Shown here: piece by piece, positions 49,050 to 60,993 of the stretch | How positions within the stretch are numbered: position 1 is the stretch's first letter | Layout: the number at the start of each line of letters is the position of its first letter | DNA from: Basidiobolus meristosporus CBS 931.73 | Taxonomy: Eukaryota > Basidiobolomycota > Basidiobolomycetes > Basidiobolales > Basidiobolaceae | Assembly: GCA_002104905.1 (NCBI GenBank) | Contig: MCFE01000406.1 | Coordinates: forward strand, 1 to 64,000 | Direction of reading: 5' to 3' | Length of the DNA: 64,000 nucleotides | Notes under the pieces: model-generated | Told to the model about the DNA's origin: nothing | What the model saw: the letters and a program-made list of their open reading frames with translations, nothing else | Databases searched by the model: none | Made by a program: the position numbers and the translations under genes

Positions 49050-49787
49050 CTACCAGATCTGAACCTCCTCATCAAAATAGGTTTGGTATCGTTGTTGATG
49101 TGCCTTGCGTATACCAGGAAAAGGAAAGGTGAACCGTTGGCTACTCAGTAGAATATCGATCTGAGGATCACATAAGGCGGGGGTGCGGGATGCACGCGTG
49201 GGCTGGATGACAGGCTTTGGATCGGAAATTTCACTTTGTAGCATGATGGAAAGTAGTGACACCCTATTTGGGGGCGTGCAGCTTGGTATGATCTTTTCGA
49301 AACAAAGTTCGGATTCCACAGACGCGGCCTCTGGTATAGGTATCGAATTACTGAGGTTCTGTTCAGATATCTCGTCCGAACCATGAGGTGGTCGATCATT
49401 CCTGATCTTCGATGTTTCAACCTGAGAATGTAGCTCATCAGTGTCATGTCCACTTGAGCCTGTCATGAGACTGGGTATAAGGCCAAAATCATCATACTCG
49501 TTGATGAAGCTCATGAGTTTCATCTCCATGTCCCTACCTGCGGCAGCCATAATCCGCTCGAAGCCGGTCATTGGGCCAGTCCCCTCCGAACCCACAGGGG
49601 GGTGGCTGTTGGTGGGTTGGGAGTTGGGCCGGAAACACTCCTTGTCCTGGATTGCCTCGCTTCCTTTGGACACTCTGATGGCTCCTTTGTATGGGAGCTC
49701 AGGATGTACTCCTCCTGGATAGGACTTGTTCATAGTCCCAATCATTTGAACTAACCTTGTTGCACACGCATCAGCTTTAACTACCAT
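49050..49787 (-). CDS. Unknown protein, 245 residues
   Basis: Single long frame from the ATG at 49787 (MVVKADACATRLVQMIGTMN). The frame continues a few codons upstream to a GTG, and a CTTCTACAG acceptor lies just before, so a 5' exon may exist. Composition is coding-like: Ser/Pro-rich disordered middle, a short helical block (FERIMAAAGRDMEMKLMSFI, NEYDDFGLIPSL), and a basic aromatic C-terminus (FTFPFPGIRKAHQQRYQTYF). No membrane segment or signal peptide. I recognise no domain. It may be lineage-specific; a GTTAGT donor within the first 15 codons leaves room for a different splice form. Confidence 0.5.
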   Translation of the reverse strand: MVVKADACATRLVQMIGTMNKSYPGGVHPELPYKGAIRVSKGSEAIQDKECFRPNSQPTNSHPPVGSEGTGPMTGFERIMAAAGRDMEMKLMSFINEYDDFGLIPSLMTGSSGHDTDELHSQVETSKIRNDRPPHGSDEISEQNLSNSIPIPEAASVESELCFEKIIPSCTPPNRVSLLSIMLQSEISDPKPVIQPTRASRTPALCDPQIDILLSSQRFTFPFPGIRKAHQQRYQTYFDEEVQIW

Positions 49788-50834
49788 ATTCGGATCAAAC
49801 TGTAGAAGCACTGGAGAGGAGGAGGGGCGCTATGGTGCCAGAGGAAGAAAAGGAAGGGTGGATTTCTGCTTGTTACCGTGGGCTCACTCTACACACGAGG
49901 CTGATGTGTGCTACCGAACGATGGATGTATGAATAGAACAAATTAAGTGTGAAGGCGCCCAAGCAGGTTAATAAATAAGATATTGTAGAAACATTGCCCC
50001 GTTTCAAAGAATATGGGCCTTTTTGGCTACATTAACTTTAATAGCTAGCGTGAGCCGAGATTGGTTGGAGTATTGGTGCTATTGCAACTAAACCCTGTCG
50101 AAAAATTGGAACCGCGTTTCGACTTCGTAAGAGATGTGGTTACAAAATAACAATCGTGCCATTGTTTTCGGTCAGGAGAGATATCGATGCTAGGCTGCCA
50201 ATGTGAGGAGGCCTGGAAATATTGTCAAAGGGCCTCAAACAAACCGATCAACAGGGTGGATGAAGCTAGATATGGCTACGGTCCCTGAGCACGAGGCTCG
50301 ATTTGGTCTACTGACCATCAAAACCATCTTCGTTTTATAATCGCACACTAAGATAGCATATGGAGCCCAAAGCACAATTCATTTGGAGACATTCCTCATT
50401 TAAGCATGCATGGTAAGTCCACACTCGTCGCTAGGCAGAGTGGGAGCACACGATAATATGCCGAATTATTAAAAACAACAATCGAGCTCAAGAGTGCATT
50501 GTTCGCCATGATTATACAACTCAATGCTAACCCAAGTTGGAGACTGAACAGCTTTTGAGCATCTTAATATGCACAGATCCCCTATACAAAAGACTTCCTC
50601 ATGGTAGTTCGGGTAAACCTCATTGGGTGCTGCTATCGCAAAATCGGTGTATAATAGAGATGATTAGAGTGCTTTATTCCAGAATAAATGTACATAGCAG
50701 GGTATTTGAAGTGCCATTGATGGTGATTGCGAACGGGAGAAGCGAGTATTAAAGCAATCAGTACTTGATGGGCGTGAGGGACGGAGAAAACTGGCAAGTC
50801 TTCAAAATGGTATGTCAATCGTCAGGAATTGTGT
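49788..50834. other. Intergenic, 1.0 kb
   Basis: 5' region of the unknown gene and 3' end of the beta-helix gene. Nothing supported. Confidence 0.45.
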
Positions 50835-52659
50835 TCAATTGTTTTTTTGGAGCCTAGCCTTTAATTGCTGCTGGTAAAGACTAGCTGGCTCCACGCGCTT
50901 TCCCATGCTCTCGTACCAACCTTCAGGCTTCTCTCCAAATGCCGCCCGAAGCTTTTCCCCTACCTGGCCCACTGCGAAGTTCTGTGCGGTGGGAGGCTTC
51001 TGAACAATGACACTCCCTTCACAGTTCCAGAGCATGTAGTTTGCACCCGACCATCCATGCCCGCTACCCATGTAGCCACGGTATTGGACAGCAATCGATG
51101 ATTTCACATTGTCAAAGAGCCCTCCAACAGACCAGCGCATGTGAGGCTCTATTCAGAAAACAGATTCAAATAAATCATCAATGCCAATAGATATGGAATC
51201 CATGTAGACGAGGACACTTACCGCTCGTAGCAATGTCCCTTTCGGACTGACAATCATGGAAAACGTTGGGGCCTGTTATTTGAGATCCAACAATAAACGG
51301 ATGTCTGGCATCAGTAGCACGACATTGTTTGTAGAGGATTCGCTCACTTCCTGCTGCAATGTAGTAGGCGTATCGATAACTACCATCAATGGAGGAGACT
51401 GGCTCGCTATAAGTACAGTCTTGCACGGTGACTTGTAGGGATGCTTGGGTTGTAATGAAGTAATCGAAATGACGTCCAGTAACCCCGCGGACCCAACAAT
51501 TCACGCAGCTTTTGACGTGCACAAATCCAAGTGCGTGGTTGTCGTCTGCTAAATAGGTCTCACCATTCTCGAGTTTTTTGGTGACGGTATTATCGTAAGC
51601 AGCAACCCCGTTGAGATATTCTACTCCGACATGCTCGAGTCTCTCTGGGTAGGTGTACTTTGCGATCCAGCCACCACCCCATCTCTGATTTATACTGGTG
51701 GTCAGAGGCGCGTCAAAAGTGATGGTACCGGCGTCGTTGTCGACTTCTTTCACTTTCCTTGTAAAGTAGAGATCGAAAGGCTTCCAGTCATACGAGTTCC
51801 TGTTGTTGGGGTCGTGCCAGGACAGGGTATCCATACCAATTTCATGGATCCAGTCCCAATTACCATAGCGCGCAATGACTATATCATCACCAGCGGCAAA
51901 CTTTCTTGAATCCTTGGTAGTTAACTGAATCTGAGTGGCACCCAAAGGAACATACTTCTGCATGATAGGTGCTTGGCTTCTACGATTCACTACAAATCTG
52001 GCTTTTGTATCGATGGTGAAGGTGTACAAGCGATCCTTGAAAGTCGAAACAACTGTGGTGTTGCCGTTCTTATCACCACGGATGATAATCCCGCTGGCAC
52101 CTATGTTGATGACCTTGTTAACGGTGAAAACACCTGAACGCAGGAACAAGGCGCCCCGATACTTGGTTTTAGGGTCGATTGGGGCAGCTGCGATTTTCTG
52201 GATAGCCTCTTGGATTCTAGCCGTATCATCACCATTGGAAGGGTCTAGAGTCTCTAATGTAGGTATGTCCTCAGGGATATCCTGCTCACCATTGTAATAA
52301 CCAACATAGGAGTAGTCTGGAATAATGTCGCCCTGGTCCGTGAAGGCTTTGTAGTTGATAGCGTTGGTATTAGTATCCACGGTTAGCAAGTTTGTCTGAC
52401 CTGCCGTTCCTGTCGGTTGCAGGGTTGAGTGCGGAACTGGGTACTTCGGTGGGAATATGGCTGAGCACCAGAAAGATTCGGAGCAACGCCAGTGTCCGTA
52501 AGATATGGCCCTTAACATGAATAGGAAGAACAAGACCACTCCCACTTGGCAACATCTCTTGACAATAGGCTTGCTATCGCAGCATTTGAACCAGATGCAG
52601 AATATGTCAGACCAGTGAAATCGTCTTTTGTTATTGATGCCGGAATATTCGTAGGACAT
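50835..52659 (-). CDS. Membrane-anchored parallel beta-helix (pectate-lyase superfamily) protein
   Basis: Two exons (52659-51222, 51148-50835), 73-bp intron, 583 residues. The ATG at 52659 is used; the frame extends upstream only to a GTG. A Cys-rich cytosolic N-terminus is followed by one membrane segment (VGVVLFFLFMLRAIS, about 39-53), so the rest should be lumenal or extracellular. From about residue 140 it is a right-handed beta-helix: ALFLRSGVFTVNKVINIGAS, GIIIRGDKNGNTTVVST, CVNCWVRGVTGRHFDYF, CRATDARHPFIVGSQITGPN, and after the intron EPHMRWSVGGLFDNV, GYMGSGHGWSGANYMLWNCE. Similar proteins in bacteria and early fungi are thought to act on polysaccharides; substrate and catalytic residues are not known to me. 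Confidence 0.85.
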
Positions 52660-53294
52660 GATGGTATACGTGGGATTAGGGAAGCAACAGAGTGAAAAGA
52701 GCAGTCTTGTGAAGACCTGTTCAAGGAGTAGGTAATGTTGAAAAAAACTGAACTCGTTATTACATTTCGAATTTCCTCGTATCACCTCCCGTTAATGAAT
52801 ATTAGAATTAATATAGATATTTGTAACGTATACTGTAGAGGCACCAATCCACTCTCGAGGCTAAATAAAGATGTGGCCAATATCGGCTGTCACTTTCTAT
52901 TTTCGCCACTCACATGATTGAAGTTGAAGGTGTCATGAGCAATATGTGGGTGCATATTCTTAATAAAGATTTGATGAAGCCATTAGCACAATTATTGCTA
53001 TTTTGTAGGCGTCATCTCCAGCCTCAAAAGAGTGCGTAGCGCAGTATCGCAGAAAAGCCGATGGAAAACTGGCCAATTTCCCTCGTAACTCGGCGTTGAA
53101 TTGAGATGTGTATTTTTTTGCGCAATATAAAGATAAATGAACATCAAACGGTTGGGGAATTGTATGGCTAACAGTAAAACGAATTATTTGCGTGAGGATG
53201 TGGTTATGTTTCCTACTAAAAATGGTTCCTTCGGTTCAACAAAACAAAGTAGAAAGCTGGAGAATGTATAATGGCCAATTATCGACGAGCGGTT
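52660..53294. other. Intergenic
   Basis: 5' region of the beta-helix gene and 3' end of ARF6; nothing else seen. Confidence 0.45.
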
Positions 53295-54074
<780 letters not shown>

Positions 54075-55018
54075 GTTACGCTTAGTGGTATTTGAAGATC
54101 GATTAGGTAAGACAAATATTTGGGGAGTAGTTACAAACGAATCTGAGGCTGTCTGTATCTGGGTTTAGAACACGAAAAGAACAACAGAGCAGAGTGAAGT
54201 TAAAAAAAAGTGTTAAGAGGTTGTAGTTTATTTGGAAGAAACTAGGGCTAGTGTTATGCGAATATCAGATTCGAGGCCATCAACCGCTGGACCCTAGTAA
54301 ATACATGTATAGTTTATCAAATCGACTCAAATAACTAGCATCCACGAATTATTCAAATAGGCAATGATTTATCACGGTAACATCTTTTGATGGTTGACGT
54401 CTGATCTATGGCCCCTTTACTCAATTGTTCAGGTTTATGAGCTCAGCAACCCTCGTAAAACCTGATGCCGCTACTGTCTTTACAATAACCAGTCACGCTA
54501 ATTCCACAGCAGATACCAATAAAAAGCAGACCCGTCGTCGAACTTGCAGCTTCTCGGCTTGCTCAGCAGTGTTTCCATATTGGTACGAGGAATGCAGTGT
54601 TACCTGACCCAGAGACGCAACCAACCCTTACAGCTATGCTACATAGGAAGCGTGTCACCGCAGTGCACACGGGTATGTCCATCCAATTGCATTCTCGACC
54701 AGAGATATCTCAGACGCTTATAATATCTGTATAGACTGTCTGCCGATGCCTAACCAGCTGTTGAGCCTCCAAATTGACTTTATGGGTTTATTTTGAATAC
54801 ACTGCTTGGAGACAGAAATGGTAGATTATTGCAAGTTTTGGTTATTTGTTACAGGATCGCCTAGGTGTACAAAATCTATGAGGTTAAGAAGGGGAGTTGC
54901 ATCACTGGTTATCAAAAAAAATCCTTAGGCTAGATCAACCATGTAAACAAAAGGAATTGAGATGTATAAAACTGCACGGGTTAATCATCAAACAAGTTCA
55001 GACGGCTTTCACGAATCG
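54075..55018. other. Intergenic, 0.9 kb
   Basis: 5' region of ARF6 and 3' end of the aquaglyceroporin gene. A 56-codon plus-strand frame starting at 54437 (MSSATLVKPDAATV...) with a basic, two-Cys end is noted but not supported. Confidence 0.4.
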
Positions 55019-55918
55019 TTAATTGAACTGTTTGTTGGGCTTGGAGCATGCGAAGAATTCGTAGATAAATCCTCCAACAATGGCTCCCAGAGCAGGTGCA
55101 ACCCATAGGACCCAGAAGATATGATCACCTCCGGTCCATGGGATACTCTCCCAACCAGCAATCGACATGAAAATTCTAGGACCCATGTCACGTGCCGGAT
55201 TCATGTTAAAGCCGGTCAGAGAGCCGAAGCTGAGCCCAATACCACACATCATCATACCCAGTGCCAGGGGAGTATAATGGGTTGCACCAATGTTCATGCG
55301 ATCAGTAATTGCAAAAATACAGAGTGCAAAGAAGGCGGTATCAATGAATTCGGCGTAGAAGGCGGTACCAATCGTCATATATTCCGGAAGAAAGGCCACA
55401 AAGAGACCAGCAGACTCGATATCGCGAGTTCCCTTGTCAAATCTGACGATTTGTGCATGGAAATAGGTGAAGTTCAACAAAGCGGAGCAAAATGCGCCGA
55501 AGACTTGAGCAATTATATACCATGGGACTTTTTTCCACGGGAAGCCACGGTTAACTGCCATTGAAAGGGTGATGGCTGGGTTAACATGTCCCCCAGAGAT
55601 ACCATTGCACATGAAATGCCCAAGCATGAAGGCGAAGCCGACACCCCAAGGGATAGTGTTTCCAACGATGGAGTAGCCTCCAATCTCCATTTTGCATTGC
55701 TGAACAACCCCGATGATGAAGCTAATAAACACAAATGTACCCAAGAATTCACCCAAGTATTCTCGGTATGTAGAGCGGAAGTTCCCTAAGACACCAGCAC
55801 TCAAAAACCGTTGCATGCTTGAAAGCTCCTGTACACTGACTTCGGTAGCGAACGCTTCGCCCTTTGAGTTGCTAATGCCTTGAGTAGAATCGTAGACTGC
55901 TATGCGTTCCTCGGCCAT
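55019..55918 (-). CDS. Aquaglyceroporin (MIP family)
   Basis: Single exon, 299 residues from the ATG at 55918; the frame extends upstream only to a GTG. Six membrane helices and the two pore motifs: NPA at 113-115 (SGGHVNPAITLS) and NPA at 240-242 followed by R243-D244 (GFNMNPARDMGPRIF). The Asp after the second NPAR is typical of glycerol-conducting GlpF-type channels rather than water-selective aquaporins. The N-terminal 50 residues are cytosolic and polar, the C-tail short (SKPNKQFN), so it lacks the long regulatory ends of yeast Fps1. Probably moves glycerol or water across the plasma membrane; relevant to osmoadaptation alongside the histidine kinase. Confidence 0.96.
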   Translation of the reverse strand: MAEERIAVYDSTQGISNSKGEAFATEVSVQELSSMQRFLSAGVLGNFRSTYREYLGEFLGTFVFISFIIGVVQQCKMEIGGYSIVGNTIPWGVGFAFMLGHFMCNGISGGHVNPAITLSMAVNRGFPWKKVPWYIIAQVFGAFCSALLNFTYFHAQIVRFDKGTRDIESAGLFVAFLPEYMTIGTAFYAEFIDTAFFALCIFAITDRMNIGATHYTPLALGMMMCGIGLSFGSLTGFNMNPARDMGPRIFMSIAGWESIPWTGGDHIFWVLWVAPALGAIVGGFIYEFFACSKPNKQFN

Positions 55919-58900
55919 TGCTGTTTGAGATTTGTGGATGATGTTAATCGTGCTGCAACAACCTGCTTTTATATCATTTCGAGCCGTATAGCACACACTT
56001 TCCCTATGCTTCCATTTATGGCTTCTCCAATCGTATTTGTATGCTGAATTATTTCGTAAAATGAATTCGGATATATTCCCAGTTGTTGGAGAACCAGGGT
56101 TACCAAGTTAGTTCGAAAACTTGGCGAACTTTCCTTTCTTGCCACGATCTTTTATTTCTCGACCTTCCAACTTGCCAGATTTTCAATAATGGCGATTCCT
56201 GCGTATCTCTTCCTTCCTCTGAAGTAGAGCGTACTGTTACTGTTACTGTAATACTAACATTCCAGCAATTTGAATACTACCTACATACCCTAACGTGACA
56301 GTTAGCTAAAGGCTATGTGAACAGCTGTAGAATAGGAAGTAGAAAGTAGAATGATCCACAATAGACTTTTCATTCTGTTTTCGTACAATGGGTATTCAAG
56401 CCTCCGTAAGATGATTTATCAAACTGTATAGATCCCTAAATACCTCACCTCGATGGAATAGTTGCTAGGAATAGACTAGTAATAATGGAATTATAGATAA
56501 ACCCTATTCCGATCATTAGTTTTTAACTCCATGTTAAAAAAGAATTCTAAACACATGCCTACTTTTACGCGAGTAGTATAGTTTATGCTCTGGATCTGGA
56601 TTACATATTGGTATTGAATGGGGGGTTGATAAAAACCCTTCCATATATATCAATAAGCTTGGCGGGATGGAAAAATATTCTTTCCAACTTTCTTGTGATC
56701 AAGTTAAAACTCGGTTATCAACATACGAAGTTGGCCATTCAAAATTGTAAATGGCTAGATAGAAAGATTAGATCATACCAAAAGGAGATTTAACAAATAA
56801 CACCGGTATCAAATCAAGATCTGTATTCCACTGATGACATTATTCCAGAATTTTAAGGTTTCCTACAGAATGCGGGTGTTGGAGTCAAAAAAATTACTCT
56901 CAGGTAAAAGCCGATCGGCATTTCGGTTGAATTGATTTGGGATTACAGTTCGAAAAATTTTCTCTTGTAAAATTAGTTGAATTATGACTCTACGTATTCA
57001 CCCATACGGTATTCAACTAAATCTTGAGAATACGTAAAGTTAATCAAATAGTTAAATAGGAAGTCATTAATATTCGTTATTTGGCGAATTTCGTTAACAC
57101 CAAAAAGGATGCTAGTTAATATTAGAAATGATGCTAAACCATCTTTAATGCCTAAGCTCCGCTTCTTCATAGTACGATACAGTGTAGATCTATGCTATAA
57201 CATGATCACTATATCTCAACCCAGCGAAAGGGGAAGGATGCAACAGAGGAGGCGCTGGGTGATTGACGCCAGTCCTACATCCATCCCATTGATTGACGAG
57301 GTCGCTGATGGATGATGTATTGTTACAGAATTGTGATCATTGGACAGATTATTGGTTTGTAGTGTGTTTGTAAAACGATGTGTCAATCTTGCTCCCCCTC
57401 CCCTACCCTGATATTGGTGACAGAGCGAGTGATTTGCCACTGGTCTAAACTGAGGCATGCACAGCTTGGATCAACCAGAGATCACCACTCACTCTTCAGA
57501 ACTAACACCCATTGCTCCCTCGTAACAACCACCCTCACCCTCACCCCCACCGTCGCTTTCTCCGTTCTCCGTTCTCATGACCATTGCCAGCCGTTAGTAA
57601 TCCAATATCTCAATACTCTTCCTGCGTGATTTCCAAGCATCGGCAAGGTATCTAGGTGCTGGTACAAGCTCCACTCACCCCTTTCCTGCGTCAGAGCATT
57701 TCTGGAAATAATGGGTCACAGTGGCGTACATCCTGATCTCTAGGGTCACTATGTGCTAATCAAGATCTCATTCCACCCTACGATTGACCTTTAACCAGAA
57801 ATTTAATCTATTCCCGAAACAATCAGATCAGCTCAGAATTGATCTGATCGAATCCCGCTGTCCTTGCATTGGTGCCTCGGATGCAGTTTGACTATCTATG
57901 TCTCCACCCAATTCCCAACTATTCTGTGCGATATGTGCTAATGATGCAAACACCAACGCCAACGCTAATGTTAGCGCCAATCCTGACGCTGGTGTTGCTG
58001 CTAATCAGGAGAGAGGGATGCAGATACTACTGCAGTGGCCAGGAGTGGTTCTCGGTGCTGATGTCTTTGACATGGGCTTGGAAAGGGGAGTGACCAAGGT
58101 GAAAGGAAGGCTTCTCTCCTGTAATCGGACCCTACCATGCATGCATCATCATTACCTCACTCATATCTCATATCTCGCATTTCACATCTCTCACCTCTCA
58201 CCTCTCACCCTACCCTTCACCCTTCGCCCTCCTTTCTCCCATGATTCATTTCCACCTGGCTGTGTCTGATAGAATATTTGCTCGCCCGCCTAGCTGCCTA
58301 TCAGCAATCTGGAATGGGGCTGATCATCCTTGTTTCACGCTGATCCAAGCTCTGATCCCACCACTGACCCTTACTCACATCCCAACTCCGACTCTGGCTC
58401 CCATCTTCCCATCCCCTTCCTTTCGCTTCCCTTCCCTTCTCTTCCCTTCGACTCGCACTCATTAATGGCTGTGGTGTGAGAGACCTCGAACGTCTCAGGA
58501 GACCCACACCGAGCTCATGTCAAAGGCCAACACTGACACTAGCACCAGCACCAGCACCAGCACCGTGCTGTTACCCTTCTTGATTAGAATCCCGGCCAAT
58601 CACGGAGATTATTTGGGAATGAATGAGTGGAGGTCGGCATCAGTGCATGGATTCGCTCAGGGCAGCCATTAAATGAGTGTGAGTGTAAGGTCAGCTTTCC
58701 ATCAATTTGACAGAATGAGCATGGCACGAAGATCGAATCAGATCTGATTGAATCTACGGATATGATGAGATAAGGGTTGAATCAATTCCAGTCATTATTG
58801 TAATTTCGGGTTGATGTGGACCTTTTACATACGCTATACTATCCAAAGGTTTCTTTGTAGCATGAATATATGAGCATGCGCATAATATCCAAGCCATACG

Positions 58901-59659
58901 CCGCCGATAAACGATCAGGGGGATTCCAAAATGATTACACCTACCACTTCAACTACATGTGAGTAACCAATGTATTACGATCAAGTTTCGCCGCCCAATA
59001 ACCTTGGTGATGGGGGTTTATCCAGTGGCTGATTTTGTACTTGTGTCTGACAAAAACCAAGGATGCATTCCATATTAGTTCTCACTAACGCTGTGCACCA
59101 ATTTTCGTACGGCATTCTACTTCTCAGAAATATTCCATGACCAACCTCAATGATGTGATACATGGGTTTCCTTTTCCTAGGTAGCTGCTCGTATATAGGA
59201 ATTCGAGATGCAAGTACGCTCAGGTAAGCGTCTACGAGTTACTAGGAATGGCATCTATGCAACTCCAATTATTGCTGCATTTTGCAGACACATTCATCCC
59301 TGTTCAACACGTGGTGGGTCGAAAGAATCCAAACATTCGCATGTTGACATTGTGTGACTTGAAATAACTTCACCATCTCAAATCTATTGATGGAGTTAGA
59401 GAGCATACAGGAATATTACAATTAATAGGTCAACCGATTCGTAATTGTGAACCGAACAATAATTGGCCATGTAAATCTATGGATATGGTGGTGAGCGTTG
59501 AAAATTGTGTTGGGTGTGCCTGGGTTATCCACAGTGTATGCGTGAAAAAAGCGGATCTTGATAATTATATACATGAGCAAAGCAAGAGAAAGATCCAATA
59601 TCAAAAAGAGAAACCAAATTATGAATGAGTGCATAAAAATTTCTGTGCTCTAGTCACAC
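55919..59659. other. Gene-poor 3.7 kb with a compositionally distinct island
   Basis: 56000-57200 is AT-rich and empty. About 57200-58760 is visibly richer in G+C, with polypyrimidine runs, low-complexity ACC/CAC-type motifs, and AATCAGATC-type palindromes near both sides (57824-57846 and 58736-58749). A 123-codon frame at 57898-58269 falls in it but is mostly low complexity. 58760-59659 is empty. Confidence 0.5.
58541..58564. repeat. (AGCACC)n microsatellite
   Basis: Four tandem AGCACC hexamers inside the compositional island. Confidence 0.85.
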
Positions 59660-60993
59660 CTAATGGCATTTTGCTGCAGAGTGAGGAATCTTTCGTTCCC
59701 TTAGATACGAATCAAACAGAAGTTCAAATGATTGCTCCTCATCTTTAGTGAAAGATGATCTTCTCCCGGGCATTTCTTCACCTTGATTTAGCCGGAATTC
59801 TAAGCGTCGTTCTCTAAATATTTCCTTGATCTCATTTGGTACAGATAGGGGTTTGAACGTATGAGTATCTCTAAGAATCGACCGTGAATTGTTCGAGGCT
59901 TTCGAGTCTGACTCCGAGCTTGTAATAGATTGGCTGCGCTCAACAGCTGGAAAGCCTCCATTCTCTACGGGTGGTTGTGCCGCAGTAGCGGAGATTCTGC
60001 GGTGCTGTGATGGATATGCTGTTTCACCTGTGGCCTTACGTTTTACCGGGTTGCTCTCTAAGGAGTCTTCAGAATTATGCCGACTGTAATGAAGGATCTC
60101 TTTGATCAGATTGCAGCAATTTACAACAGAAAGTACATGCAGCAACTTACGCTTTGGACCTATACTCTTTGCGAATCCGGATGCGAACGCCTTGATCTGA
60201 GAAGGATCTTGAGAGAAATGTTGATTCAGCCATCCCTGGAAAGAGTTTCGGTGGATATACTGTGAATGTATTGGAGAATACGGTGGCCAGTGGAACTGCG
60301 CTGAAGCTAATCAGACACCAATTAGCATCGAGTTATATGAGGTCTACCTACTGTATTACCTACTTGACAATCTCAAATAAACTGAACTTTAGGCGGAATT
60401 GCCCTTCCACTCGAACTGATATATCGGAGAATACGAAGAAACCACCATCTGATTGCATCGTAATACTCTGTTATTGAACGCGCATTTTGTATCCATGTCT
60501 TGACCGTCGACTTACCAGAGTTATCAACATCCTTCAGCTTGTAGAGTGAGGAAACCAAGGTGCCAGTGAGGCTTCTGGGGGAAAGCTGGGCTGTATTCGA
60601 GGGGTGGACAGGAACCAAACTCGCATACATTACAAAGTATGGGTTTTGAAGATAGTCGCTACAAGGGAAGTCAGTCATTCGCCGTAGTTGGATTCACCAT
60701 CTTGCAATTATACTTACTCGTTCTCTTCATGTCCATTTATTTTGATTTGAACAATAGGTGGTGGATCAATAGGTCTGCGGTCAACCTTTTCCTTAGAGCT
60801 ACATAAACGTGCTTGTTTAGGCTGCTGGCGGACTATAAGAGAGTAGTCTCTGCGAGTGTTCCAAGAGGGTTAAAAACACGCCGTAATGAAGTATCCGAGG
60901 CGAAGCTACTAACCCGCCTGGTTGGTATCCCAAGCTCTTTAGGTCGGGAAGAAATCGGTATCCACTGGAGGCGATGGGATGAGATTTTGACAT
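59660..60993 (-). CDS. Velvet-domain transcriptional regulator
   Basis: Six exons (60993-60914, 60849-60718, 60658-60516, 60448-60364, 60306-60151, 60083-59660) give 339 residues, all junctions in frame. Velvet domain from about residue 28: [131 protein letters not shown]. Velvet proteins are fungal DNA-binding, NF-kB-fold dimers that couple development, light response and secondary metabolism. The C-terminal ~140 residues are Ser-rich and basic (PVKRKATGE), with a possible nuclear localisation signal, and are probably disordered. Introns are 57-67 bp. Which subtype (VeA, VelB, VosA) it is cannot be settled by eye. Confidence 0.92.

Noticed and set aside
57898-58269. 123-codon plus-strand frame in the GC-richer island
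   Set aside because: Second half is translated simple-repeat sequence (HISYLAFHISHLSPLT) and the first is Asn/Ala low complexity.
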